Shown in pieces: positions 33,691-43,880 of a DNA stretch of 64,000 nt. The translations under genes were made by a program, and so were the position numbers. This stretch comes from CAYPTB01 sp964413535 (lineage in GTDB: Bacteria > Planctomycetota > UBA1135 > GCA-002686595). Location of the stretch: the NCBI GenBank assembly GCA_964413535.1, contig CAYPTB010000005.1, positions 3,250-67,249 of the forward strand. The letters run 5' to 3'. Each line of letters opens with the position of its first letter. Positions within the stretch are counted from its first letter, which is position 1. The notes beneath the pieces are model-generated. The model did not search any database and had not been told where the DNA came from. It saw nothing but the letters and a program-made list of their open reading frames with translations.

Positions 33691-35448
33691 CTACTCCAGG
33701 AAGAACACGAACTCCCCCGGAGGCGCGCCGACGGGATAGGCGAGCACCGGCGTCTGGGGAAGCCTTCGATCGGCGAAGGCGCGCAACATGTCGGCGTGCA
33801 GCATGCTGCTCGTGATCGCGACGCCCTGGCCCGAGAGGGAGCCCAGGAAGGCCTCGGCGAAGGGGGAATGTCCGTTCGCACCACCGTCCGAGACTTGCTC
33901 GTCGGCGCGTCCCGCTGCGAGGACGACGCGCGCGGGAGAGGAGAGGAATCGCTCCTCGTAATCCAGCGCGGCGGAGCTGCGCATCGACGCGATGCGACCC
34001 CCGTAGCAACAGTCCATGGCGAGCAGCACGTGCTTGGCGGGCACGTCCCCGAGGAATCGGTCGAAGGCGTCGAAGTGCAGCCAGCGCGTGCGCGCGGGAT
34101 CCACCGCGAGCGAGGCGCCGTCGGCGGGCACGATCCAACCGCTCGAGCCCGAGCGCTCGTGCGGCACGCCGTGCCCGGCGAAGTAGACGAGCACGCGGTC
34201 CTCCGCCTCGAGCCCCGCCTCGAGCTCCGCCAGCGCCGTGCGGATGCCGTCGAAGGTCGCCTCTTCGTCGCACAGGAGTCGGGTCTCCCAGCGATCGCGC
34301 GCGAGCCCGCGCAGTGCGGCGTCGACGGCCCGCACGTCTCGCACCGCGTTCGCCAGCGGATCGAAGCCGTTCTTGCGGTAGGCCTCTCCGATCCCGATCA
34401 GGAGCGCGCGCGAGCTGCGGAAGCCCGCCGCGAAGGTCGTGCTCGCCAGGCGGGCGGGCGCATCACTCTCGCGGAGCCCGAGGCCTCGCGAAGCGGCGGC
34501 GTCACCCGCCTCCGCGTCGAGCCGCCAAGCGCTGAACGCGACGGCCACGAGCGCGATCGTGGCGCTCCCCACCAGGATGGGCCTCCGCGATCGCGCACGG
34601 GCCGACGCGGGTCCGCTCTGGAGGGCGTGCAGCGCGCCGGCGAGCTCGGCGGCCGAGCGCGGGCGTCCGATGGGCGAGCGGGCGATACACAACGTGACGA
34701 GTTGCGCGAACGCGCGGGGCGTGTCGGGTGCGAGGCTCTCGATCGCGGGGGGCGCAGCGAAGCCGCGCTCGAGGATCTCGGGCATCGCAGCGCGGCCTGT
34801 CAGCGCTCGATAGAGGACGCAACCCAGGGCGAAGAGATCGGAGCGCGGGCTGGCCGCCTCGCCGCCGAGTTGCTCGGGCGCCGGGTGAGCGGGCAATCCC
34901 TGCCGATCGAGCGGCCGCGGTCGGTCGCCGGCAGACGGTCCGTACTCGAGCGACGTCGCTTCGCTCGGCGCGATCGGCTTGGCGAGCCGGAAGCCCGTCG
35001 TGCAAATGCTCCCGTCGGAACCGAGGACGACGTTCTCCTCCGAGACATCGCGATGGACGGCGCCCGCGGCGTGCACGGCGGCGAGCGCCTCGGCGACGGC
35101 GATCGCGATGCGCAGCACCTCGTCGGACGCGAGCCGGCCTTCCCGTTCGAGCCGAGCGGCGAGCGCCTCGCCCGTCGCAGGCTCGAGCACGAGCGTTGCA
35201 CACCCATCGTCGTCGAAGGCGTCGAGCAGGCGCTGCACCCCCGGATGACGCAGAGCCGCGAGGGCCCGCGCCTCGCGCAGCGCCCGTTCGGACCGATCCT
35301 GGCGGGGACCGGTTTCCAGCATGCGGCGCACGATCAGGACCTCGCGTCCGAGCATCCGGTCGCGCGCGCGCAATTCCTCGCGCCCCGAATCCAGGGCGAG
35401 CGTCTCGAGGACCTCGTAACGCTCACGGATCACTCGCAGGGAGTCCAT
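33691..35448 (-). CDS. Degenerate Ser/Thr kinase domain fused through a membrane helix to a caspase-like peptidase
   Basis: Residues 9-275 have the kinase fold, with HRDVSEEN (132-139), APEQ (190-193) and the DLFALGCVLYRALTGR helix. Catalysis is probably lost: the glycine loop is degenerate, the VAIK Lys is replaced (VLIVRRM), the catalytic-loop Lys is Ser136, and DFG reads GFR (152-154). One membrane helix lies at 290-308. Residues 345-585 are a peptidase C14 (caspase) domain with His426 in YFAGHG and the D-x-C motif at 479-481 (MDCCYGG). So a cytoplasmic pseudokinase sensor could control an extracytoplasmic caspase. Topology is inferred. The gene is 150 bases from a DUF1844 gene on the same strand. 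Confidence 0.9.
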   Translation of the reverse strand: MDSLRVIRERYEVLETLALDSGREELRARDRMLGREVLIVRRMLETGPRQDRSERALREARALAALRHPGVQRLLDAFDDDGCATLVLEPATGEALAARLEREGRLASDEVLRIAIAVAEALAAVHAAGAVHRDVSEENVVLGSDGSICTTGFRLAKPIAPSEATSLEYGPSAGDRPRPLDRQGLPAHPAPEQLGGEAASPRSDLFALGCVLYRALTGRAAMPEILERGFAAPPAIESLAPDTPRAFAQLVTLCIARSPIGRPRSAAELAGALHALQSGPASARARSRRPILVGSATIALVAVAFSAWRLDAEAGDAAASRGLGLRESDAPARLASTTFAAGFRSSRALLIGIGEAYRKNGFDPLANAVRDVRAVDAALRGLARDRWETRLLCDEEATFDGIRTALAELEAGLEAEDRVLVYFAGHGVPHERSGSSGWIVPADGASLAVDPARTRWLHFDAFDRFLGDVPAKHVLLAMDCCYGGRIASMRSSAALDYEERFLSSPARVVLAAGRADEQVSDGGANGHSPFAEAFLGSLSGQGVAITSSMLHADMLRAFADRRLPQTPVLAYPVGAPPGEFVFFLE

Positions 35449-35599
35449 CGACGGCCCGACCCGATTCTACGGGCCAGCGGTGCAAGGGGTTCGAACTCTC
35501 GGACCGCACGCGTCCCGATGGCCGCGCCCCGACGGGCTCGGGGGGGCCGAGGAGGTCCCATCCCGCTCCGACGTCGGCGAGGGGCGCCCGGGCGCAGCG

Positions 35600-35899
35600 T
35601 TACTCCGCCGTGCGGGCGTCCTCTCGGCGCGCCTCGAACTGGTGGCGGAGTTCGCGGATCACCTGGAACAGGTGCTCGGACTCGTCGGGCTCGAGGTTGC
35701 CGCGCGTCTTCTCCGCGAGCATCGAGAGGTCGTCGATCAGCATGCGCGCGCGATGGAGGTCGAAGGCCTTCTCGTTCGTCAGGGGATTCTCGAGGATGCC
35801 GAGGCTCATCAGGCCCTGGTAACCCAGGCGCTGGACGAGGAGGCGGAAGTTGCCGCCCGGCAGGGGCACGTCGCCGGCGATCCGCTCGTCAGGGCTCAC
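35600..35899 (-). CDS. DUF1844-family small protein
   Basis: The GTG at 35899 lies in a GTGA overlap with the pyrG stop and gives 99 residues. The middle is diagnostic: LLVQRLGYQGLMSLGILENP followed by DLHRARMLIDDLSMLAEKTR and LEPDESEHLFQVIRELR. This fits the DUF1844 family, small helical proteins found next to housekeeping genes in several phyla. The role is unknown. A longer open frame covers the region but the sequence upstream of this GTG is an out-of-frame shadow of pyrG. Confidence 0.8.
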   Translation of the reverse strand: MSPDERIAGDVPLPGGNFRLLVQRLGYQGLMSLGILENPLTNEKAFDLHRARMLIDDLSMLAEKTRGNLEPDESEHLFQVIRELRHQFEARREDARTAE

Positions 35900-37542
35900 G
35901 CGTTCGATCGCTGGGGAACCAAGACGCCGTCGTTGCGGCCTGTCCGAAAGGCGAGTGCGGCTGCCGCGAAGCCGCGAAAGATGGGGTGTGGGTGCAGCGG
36001 CGAGCTCTTGAATTCCGGGTGGTACTGCACCCCGATGAAGAAGGGATGCCCCTCGAGCTCGATCATCTCCACCAGACCCAGCTCGGGATGAACGCCGCTC
36101 GCGATCAGGCCGGCGCGCGCGAGACGGTCGGCGTAGTCGTTGTTGAACTCGTAACGGTGGCGATGGCGTTCCGAGACGAGCTCCGTTCCGTAGAGCCGAT
36201 GCGCGAGCGTTCCGCTCCGCACGCGGCAAGGGTAGGCGCCGAGCCGCATCGTCCCGCCCTTCTCCGAGACGCCCTGCTGGGAGTCCATCAAGTGGATGAC
36301 AGGATGAGGCGTGTGCGGCGAGTGCTCGAGCGTGTGAGCGCCGTCCAGGCCGCACAGGTCGCGCGCGATCTCGATCACGGCGCACTGCATTCCGAGGCAG
36401 ATGCCGAAGAAGGGCACGCGGTTCTCGCGCGCCCAGCGGATGGCCGCGATCTTGCCCTCGAGGCCGCGCTCGCCGAAACCGCCCGGAACGAGCAGTCCGT
36501 GCACTCCCTCCAGGAGCGCCGTACCTTCCTCGAGGATGTCCTCCGCCCGCAGCTTCCGGAGCTTCACTTGGGCGTGATTCGCTATGCCGGCATGGGCGAG
36601 GGACTCGTAGATCGATTTGTAGGCGTCGTGCAACTCGATGTACTTGCCGACGACGGCGATCTCGCACGTGCGCTCGGCGGTGCGGACGTCCTCGAGCATC
36701 GCCTCCCAGTCCGAGAGATCCGTCGTGCCTTCCGTTGGGAGACCGAGGTGAGCGCAGATGATCTTGTCGAGGCCCGCTCGCACGAGGTCGCGCGGCACTT
36801 CGTAGATCGAGAAGGCCACGTCGCGCTCCTCGACCACGGCGTCGCGCCGGACGTTGCAGAAGAGGCTGATCTTGCGCGCCATCTCCTCCGTCATGGGCTT
36901 CTCGGTGCGACAAACGAGGACGTCGGGCTGGATCCCGATCTCGCGCAGCTTCCCGACCGACTGCTGGGTCGGCTTGGTCTTCATCTCCCCGGAGGCGTGC
37001 AGGTAGGGGAGGAGCGTGATGTGGACGAAGAGCACTTCTCCCCGGGGTCGCTCCAGGGCGAACTGTCGGATCGCCTCGAGGAAAGGCAGGCTCTCGATGT
37101 CGCCGACCGTGCCTCCGACTTCCGTGATGGCGACGTCGATGTCCGGGCTGGGCACGCCGGCGTGGATCGCTTCCTTGATCGCGTCGGTGATGTGCGGGAT
37201 GACCTGCACTGTGCGTCCCAGGTAGTCGCCGCGGCGTTCCTTCTCGATCACGGAGCGGTAGATCTTGCCCGTCGTGAAGTTGCTGTTCTTGCCCAGCACC
37301 GCGCGGGTGAAACGCTCGTAATGGCCGAGGTCGAGGTCCGTCTCCGCGCCGTCGTCGGTCACGTAGACCTCGCCGTGCTGGAACGGGCTCATCGTTCCCG
37401 GGTCGACGTTGATGTAGGGGTCGAGCTTCTGCAGCGACACCTTCTTGCCGCGGCGTTCGAGGATCATCCCGATCGCCGCCGACGTCAGGCCTTTCCCGAG
37501 GCTCGAGACCACGCCACCCGTGATGAAGATGTGCTTCGTCAT
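35896..37542 (-). CDS. pyrG: CTP synthase
   Basis: PyrG aminates UTP to CTP using glutamine. The 548-residue product starts at MTKHIFITGGVVSSLGKGLT (ATG 37542), carries the ligase P-loop and the SPFQHGEVYVTDDGAETDLD segment. The C-terminal class I glutaminase has FFGICLGMQCAVIEIA (Cys nucleophile) and the His-Glu pair in VQYHPEFKS. The frame extends upstream into Arg-rich codons but the ATG is certain. It precedes DUF1844 and follows kdsB, an enzyme that consumes CTP. Confidence 0.97.
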   Translation of the reverse strand: MTKHIFITGGVVSSLGKGLTSAAIGMILERRGKKVSLQKLDPYINVDPGTMSPFQHGEVYVTDDGAETDLDLGHYERFTRAVLGKNSNFTTGKIYRSVIEKERRGDYLGRTVQVIPHITDAIKEAIHAGVPSPDIDVAITEVGGTVGDIESLPFLEAIRQFALERPRGEVLFVHITLLPYLHASGEMKTKPTQQSVGKLREIGIQPDVLVCRTEKPMTEEMARKISLFCNVRRDAVVEERDVAFSIYEVPRDLVRAGLDKIICAHLGLPTEGTTDLSDWEAMLEDVRTAERTCEIAVVGKYIELHDAYKSIYESLAHAGIANHAQVKLRKLRAEDILEEGTALLEGVHGLLVPGGFGERGLEGKIAAIRWARENRVPFFGICLGMQCAVIEIARDLCGLDGAHTLEHSPHTPHPVIHLMDSQQGVSEKGGTMRLGAYPCRVRSGTLAHRLYGTELVSERHRHRYEFNNDYADRLARAGLIASGVHPELGLVEMIELEGHPFFIGVQYHPEFKSSPLHPHPIFRGFAAAALAFRTGRNDGVLVPQRSNA

Positions 37543-37639
37543 GAACCGCTCGGCACCCCCATGTCCGAGTCTAGTGTCGGGGGCGATCGGATCCAGGAGA
37601 CGATGCGAGAAACGAACGACCGCTCCGCGGACGGCGCGT

Positions 37640-38398
37640 CTACGCCTTCTGCCGTGCGACGAATGCGCGGTAGTCCTCGGGCGTGTCGATGCCGGCCGGC
37701 GCGCTGTCGACGCGGACCATGCGGATCTTGCGGCCGGCCTCGAGCCAGCGCAGTTGCTCGAGGCTCTCCAGTTCCTCGAGGCGCCCCGGAGGCAGGTCAC
37801 AGAAGGCGCGCAGGGCAGCCGGCCGGAAGGCGTACACGCCTACGTGCCGCCAGGTCGGCTCCGACGGCGCTCCGGGGCGCGCGTGGGAGCGCGACGGCAG
37901 CTCGGAGCGCGAGAAGTAGAGCGCGTCGCCGCGCGCGTCGAAGACGACCTTCACCGCGCTCGCGAGCGTGTGCTCGCTCCCCCGCGCCGGCGTGCACAGG
38001 GTTGCTATCTCGACCTCGTCCGCCTCGAAGGCGCGCACCAGGGCCGTCAAGTGGGCGGGGTCGAGCTCCGGTTCGTCCGCCTGCACGTCGACGACGACCG
38101 ACCAGCGCTCCCCCCCGCGCGCCGCGAGGTGCTCGTAGGCCTCGCGCACGCGATCGGAGCCGCTCGCGTGCAGTGGGGACGTAGGGATCGCTTCGACGCC
38201 CACCGCCTCGGCCGCGGCGAGGACCTCGTCCGAGTCCGCCGCCAGCACCACGCGCTCGAGCTCGGGGCAGCGCTCGGCGTTGCGGACCGTGTGCTCGAAC
38301 AGGAAAGAGCCCGTTTCGCGCAAGAGCACTTTGCGCGGGAGGCGCTGCGAGGCGAGCCGCGCCGGGACGATCCCCAAGGCGCCGGGGAGGGCGCTCAT
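37640..38398 (-). CDS. kdsB: 3-deoxy-manno-octulosonate cytidylyltransferase
   Basis: KdsB makes CMP-Kdo from CTP and Kdo, the activated sugar for the LPS inner core. The 252-residue product has GIVPARLASQRLPRKVLLRE, the VQADEPELDPAHL motif (usually QGDEP; here Ala for Gly), LYFSRSELP, HVGVYAFRPAALRAF and the C-terminal PAGIDTPEDYRAF. It starts 4 bases inside the end of the preceding lipoprotein gene and ends 97 bases before pyrG, which supplies CTP. Presence implies Kdo-containing LPS. Confidence 0.94.
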   Translation of the reverse strand: MSALPGALGIVPARLASQRLPRKVLLRETGSFLFEHTVRNAERCPELERVVLAADSDEVLAAAEAVGVEAIPTSPLHASGSDRVREAYEHLAARGGERWSVVVDVQADEPELDPAHLTALVRAFEADEVEIATLCTPARGSEHTLASAVKVVFDARGDALYFSRSELPSRSHARPGAPSEPTWRHVGVYAFRPAALRAFCDLPPGRLEELESLEQLRWLEAGRKIRMVRVDSAPAGIDTPEDYRAFVARQKA

Positions 38399-38907
38399 CG
38401 ACTCGGCGGTTCAGCTTCGAAGAACCGACTTCCCTCCGGGTTGTCGATGGTCTGGTAGGCCTGGACCTGGTTGAAGACGCCGTTGATGAAGTGGCGGTAG
38501 CACTCCTGCATCGACGCCTTCTCCGCCATGTTCGTCGCCGCGGAGGTTCCCCAGTGGCTCACGCCGCTCTCCGTCTCGATCTCGAGCGCCATCGTGTAGG
38601 GGCTGGGCCCCCCTGGAGGAGCCGCCCCGTCCGTCTCGTACTCGCTGAACCCGTGCTCGCCGAGGAAATCGATCAGCGAGCGGAGCACCTCGTCGTCGGC
38701 GACCTTCAGGTTCGGGGTCGTGCGTTTGGTCGAGTAGACGTCCACGGGATCGGTGTGAGCGGGGTTGACGAGCTCGAAGGAGAGGTTGGAGCGATACACG
38801 TACAGCGCGACGCGCATCGGCTCGCCCTCGCGGGGTGCGTGTCTGCCCGCCGAAGCGCAGGCCCCCGCGAAGAGGGCCAGGAACAGAGCTCCGATTCCCT
38901 TCGACAT
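38395..38907 (-). CDS. Small predicted lipoprotein
   Basis: The 170-residue product has a lipoprotein signal (ALFLALFAGACASAG) and a short mature domain with beta-alpha character (EPMRVALYVYRSNLSFELV). No family is recognised. A repeat of acidic and hydrophobic residues in the middle (DDEVLRSLIDFLGEHGFSEY) suggests a small alpha/beta fold. It overlaps kdsB by 4 bases and is probably co-transcribed, so a role in envelope assembly is possible but not shown. Confidence 0.65.
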   Translation of the reverse strand: MSKGIGALFLALFAGACASAGRHAPREGEPMRVALYVYRSNLSFELVNPAHTDPVDVYSTKRTTPNLKVADDEVLRSLIDFLGEHGFSEYETDGAAPPGGPSPYTMALEIETESGVSHWGTSAATNMAEKASMQECYRHFINGVFNQVQAYQTIDNPEGSRFFEAEPPSR

Positions 38908-38970
38908 CGCAGTTTCCCGAGCGCGCGAGAATAAGACCTGTCCCGCGCGGGCGACAGGGGGCGCGAGGGC

Positions 38971-41286
38971 TCAGGGCTCACCCTCGTCGGGGAACAGCAC
39001 GGGCTTGGACACGGGGACCCAGGCCGTGCCGACGAGGATTTGGCCGTCCCGGTTCCAGCGCGTTCCCGCGACGCCCAGCGCGCGGAAGGGCTCGCGCGCC
39101 TGTCTCTCGCCCGCAGGAGGTGAGAGCGGGGACCGCTCGAAGCTGCGCAGCACGGGGAGCTGCGCCCCGGCGCTCCCGTCGGGAGTGTGCTGGGCGACCG
39201 AGAGATAGAGCTCGGCGGGGTAGAGCTCCCCCCTGCCGTACGGCCCGCCGAAGCGCCGCACTTCGCGCGGGATGGGCACGAAGTAGCTCTCGCGCACGAC
39301 CTGTCCGGCCTTCCAGCGCGACGTGGGCCAGGTGCCGTGGGCGCGAGGCACGTGGTTCCACGCCTCGCGCGCCAGGTTGTCGGTGATCCGGTCGCGCACG
39401 AGGTAGTCCCGTCCGTCGACCGCTTCCGCCAACCAGTGGTAGGTGACCCACAGACCGGCTCCACCAGCGAGGTCGAACGCGACATCCCACCCGAGGAACA
39501 CGAACGACGCGTCTCCCTGGCCGTCGATCGCCTCGCGGGCGAAGACGACGCGCGCGGGTCGCTGCACACGCTCCTGATAGACGTCCACGCCGCCCGGAGG
39601 GAGCTCCTCGGTCTCGAACAGGGCTCGTCCTTCCACGGGCAGATCCGGGCGCGGTCGCGTGAAGAGGCCGATCGGTCCGAGCTCGCCGCCGCTCTTTGGA
39701 TCGAGGAAGACCTCCGCGAGCCGAAGCTCGCGCCCGACGACCTGGGCCAGGCGGGCGTCTTGCTCGAGGACGGAAAGGTGCGTGACGAAGGCGTCCACAC
39801 CGCCCAGGGCTCCCAAGACCTCTTCGCGCTGGGCCAGGTCGAGGTGCCCCCAGCGATCCAGGTGGTGGGGGAGCTTCTCGAGCTCGACACCGCGGACGGA
39901 TCGGAACAGCACCGCCCAGTAGTAAGTGGACGTGACCCGAATCGGACGCGTCGCCCCGTCCGCGAGGTCGTTCAGCGCTTCGAGCGCTCTCCAGTAGCCA
40001 CCGTTCGCAGCGAGATTCGTTCGTCCCACGATCGCGAGTCCCCCGAAGCAGCCCGCAATCAGGACGATCCAGGCCGTGGCGCGCGCAAGGAGCGAGCCGC
40101 GGGCGGAGAGCAGGGCGAAGCCGGCTCCACCGAGGATGGCCACGAAGGGGAGCAGCGGGAGCCAGAGACGGAAGGACTTCGCTCCTTTGAAGCTCATCAG
40201 CGCCACGTTCACCACGACCACCATCACGACCGCGAGGACCGCTCGTCGGGGTCGCAGGGCGAACGCAACCACGCCGCCGAGCACGAGAACCAGCGCCGGC
40301 CAGGGAAGTGCCTGCGAGGTCAGGTTGACGAGGTACCAGTCGGGGGGCTGGAGCGAGCGCAGCGACGACAATTCCCCGGCCTCGAGATCCGCCGCGACCG
40401 AGGGAGCCACGACGTGGACGTAGATCCAGCGGGCGGCCCCGTCGAGGTGGAGCTCCGCCAGGATGCGCGTGAGGATTCCTCCGACGTTGGCTCCGATGTA
40501 GGGCCCCAGGGTGGATCCGAAGCTCCCGAAAACGGCGAGGTCCAGGAAGGCCTGCACGAGGAGCCAACCCGTGAAGGCCACCCAAGCCGCTGCCCACGGG
40601 GCTCCGCGTCGCCCTCGGTTACTGGCGAAGCCGACGATCAGCACGGTCGCGGCGAGCGGAAGGGTCTGGTACGCCATCATCACGCCCAGTCCGAGCCAGG
40701 TGCCCCCCAAGAGACCCCGCATCGACTGTCCTCGGGCGCGCTCGCTCTCCGCCGATCGATCGTCCCGACCCCGCCCGAGGGGAGGCGAGGGGACGGGAAA
40801 CAAGGCCTCGAGACCGAGGGCCAGGAAGAGCGCAGCGGCCGTTCCCGAGAGAGGCTCGATCGAGTGCAGCAGGAAGACGGGGTTCAACCCCAGGAGCAAT
40901 CCGGTGGCCTTCCCGGTCGGACCGCCGAACAGGCGTCCGCCGATGCGCAGGACCACGGCCACGGCGAGCAGCCCGAGCGCCATCTGCATGAACCGGATCC
41001 CCAGCACCACTCCGCGCAGGTCGTGCAGGTCCAGGAGCTCCGCGGTGAAGAAGAAGGGGAGCAGGAGGCCCGAGAACGCGAAGGAACGGGGCGACTCGGG
41101 CCCGAGGCCCGCACCGCGAGCGACATCCCACGCGCGGTCCATGTACTCCACGGAATCGGCGAGCCCGTAGCCTTCGACACGCGTGAGGGTCCACACCTGG
41201 GCCGCGAAGGTCACGCACAGAACGACGAGCCATCCGCGGCACAGGGCGAAGCGCGAGGGCATCGGGATGAAGGGAACCTCACCCAT
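38971..41286 (-). CDS. GT-C-type integral membrane glycosyltransferase-like protein with C-terminal domain
   Basis: I use the ATG at 41286, giving 771 residues with a first membrane helix (FALCRGWLVVLCVTFAAQVW). The next loop holds the Asp/Glu pair typical of GT-C enzymes (GLADSVEYMDRAWDVARG). About ten more helices follow up to residue 450, then a beta-rich extracytoplasmic domain of about 300 residues. Enzymes of this class transfer sugars from polyprenyl-phosphate donors outside the inner membrane. It is divergent from the LysM gene at 41492. Acceptor unknown. Confidence 0.7.
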   Translation of the reverse strand: MGEVPFIPMPSRFALCRGWLVVLCVTFAAQVWTLTRVEGYGLADSVEYMDRAWDVARGAGLGPESPRSFAFSGLLLPFFFTAELLDLHDLRGVVLGIRFMQMALGLLAVAVVLRIGGRLFGGPTGKATGLLLGLNPVFLLHSIEPLSGTAAALFLALGLEALFPVPSPPLGRGRDDRSAESERARGQSMRGLLGGTWLGLGVMMAYQTLPLAATVLIVGFASNRGRRGAPWAAAWVAFTGWLLVQAFLDLAVFGSFGSTLGPYIGANVGGILTRILAELHLDGAARWIYVHVVAPSVAADLEAGELSSLRSLQPPDWYLVNLTSQALPWPALVLVLGGVVAFALRPRRAVLAVVMVVVVNVALMSFKGAKSFRLWLPLLPFVAILGGAGFALLSARGSLLARATAWIVLIAGCFGGLAIVGRTNLAANGGYWRALEALNDLADGATRPIRVTSTYYWAVLFRSVRGVELEKLPHHLDRWGHLDLAQREEVLGALGGVDAFVTHLSVLEQDARLAQVVGRELRLAEVFLDPKSGGELGPIGLFTRPRPDLPVEGRALFETEELPPGGVDVYQERVQRPARVVFAREAIDGQGDASFVFLGWDVAFDLAGGAGLWVTYHWLAEAVDGRDYLVRDRITDNLAREAWNHVPRAHGTWPTSRWKAGQVVRESYFVPIPREVRRFGGPYGRGELYPAELYLSVAQHTPDGSAGAQLPVLRSFERSPLSPPAGERQAREPFRALGVAGTRWNRDGQILVGTAWVPVSKPVLFPDEGEP

Positions 41287-41491
41287 CGAGTCGAGATTGC
41301 GGCGTGCTCGCATGCACTGCAAGACGTGCGACCCGAATGGACACGACGAGATCGTGTGTAGGTGAATCCTTTGCACACAGGATTTCGTGGAAAAGGCCCG
41401 CGCGGTTTGTCATACCAACCCAAGTCGTGGGGAAAGCGCCGCCCCCGGTTCGCCCCCTTTCGCCGTCCGTTCTCCTCCGTTCCCGAGCGCC

Positions 41492-42196
41492 ATGGGCAAC
41501 TTCGAGAAGGTCGTCGTCCTCCTCATCCTCTCGGTTTGCGCGATCGTCCTCGTGATCTCGCTCCGTCCCGCTGCCGCCATCGAGACCCTCGATATCGGTG
41601 AGGTCGCGGTTCAACGACAGCCGCCGGTTCCCGAAGGGGGAATCGTCCCCTCCGACGGGGATGCGACGGCGAACGAGCGTGCAAGTCCAGAGCTCGCGCC
41701 CAAGGTCGAGCGACCCAAGACCACGCCCGGCGAAGGCTTGCTCTCCTCGCTCGTCGAGGTCCCAAACGGGCGCAAGATCGTGCTCGTGCGCGACGACCAC
41801 CTGCGCAAGACCCTGTCGCCCGACTTCTTCATGTACACCTGCCGACCCGGGGACACGTGGCTCTCGCTGGCGAAGTTCTACTACGGCGACGGGGGACGCG
41901 CGGACCTCCTGAGCGATGCCAACGAGTCTCTCGACTCTCCCGTGCCGGAGCGCCAGATCCTCGTCCCCGTCTACGACCTCGTTCTCGAGGGTGCGCATCG
42001 AGAGCGCGTCGAGCCGCGCGAAGTCCCCGAGTTTCGTCTGTACGAGGTGCAGTCCGGGGACACCCTGAGCTCCATCTCGAAGGCCATGTACGGGACCGGC
42101 GCGCGCTGGATGCAGATCTTCGACGCGAACCGCGACGTGCTGACGGATCCCGACGCGCTGGTGGTCGGGGCGCGGATCCGCGTGCCGCACAAGTAG
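41492..42196 (+). CDS. Membrane-anchored protein with two LysM-like domains
   Basis: From the ATG at 41492 the 234-residue protein has an N-terminal helix (FEKVVVLLILSVCAIVLVIS), an acidic linker, and two LysM-like modules: MYTCRPGDTWLSLAKFYYGD and, at the C-terminus, LYEVQSGDTLSSISKAMYGT ending in VVGARIRVP. LysM modules bind peptidoglycan or chitin GlcNAc chains. The architecture suggests attachment of the envelope to the wall or a peptidoglycan sensor. There is no catalytic domain. It converges on the NtrC-type gene. Confidence 0.85.
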   Translation: MGNFEKVVVLLILSVCAIVLVISLRPAAAIETLDIGEVAVQRQPPVPEGGIVPSDGDATANERASPELAPKVERPKTTPGEGLLSSLVEVPNGRKIVLVRDDHLRKTLSPDFFMYTCRPGDTWLSLAKFYYGDGGRADLLSDANESLDSPVPERQILVPVYDLVLEGAHRERVEPREVPEFRLYEVQSGDTLSSISKAMYGTGARWMQIFDANRDVLTDPDALVVGARIRVPHK

Positions 42197-42219
42197 CGTC
42201 CGGGCCGGCTCGGTCGGCT

Positions 42220-43698
<1,479 letters not shown>

Positions 43699-43880
43699 AC
43701 TCGTGCTCCGTTGGGAAAAGGTGCGTCGAACGTTCGCGAGTGAACCCAAGCTTCGAGCGTCAAAGTCCCCCCTCCGAAAGCTCCTGGCTCACCATCACGC
43801 CGCGTGTGCTGCCGACTCGATTCGCGCTCTAGTCCCCATCGGCCGCGAAGCGTTCATCAGGGGACTGGCCGGGCCGATCC

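Noticed and set aside
33796..38184. A 1462-codon open frame on the plus strand
   Set aside because: It lies antisense to the kinase-caspase, DUF1844, pyrG and kdsB genes and arises because high-GC codons rarely give stops on the opposite strand. The product is Arg/Val/Glu-rich with no family features.
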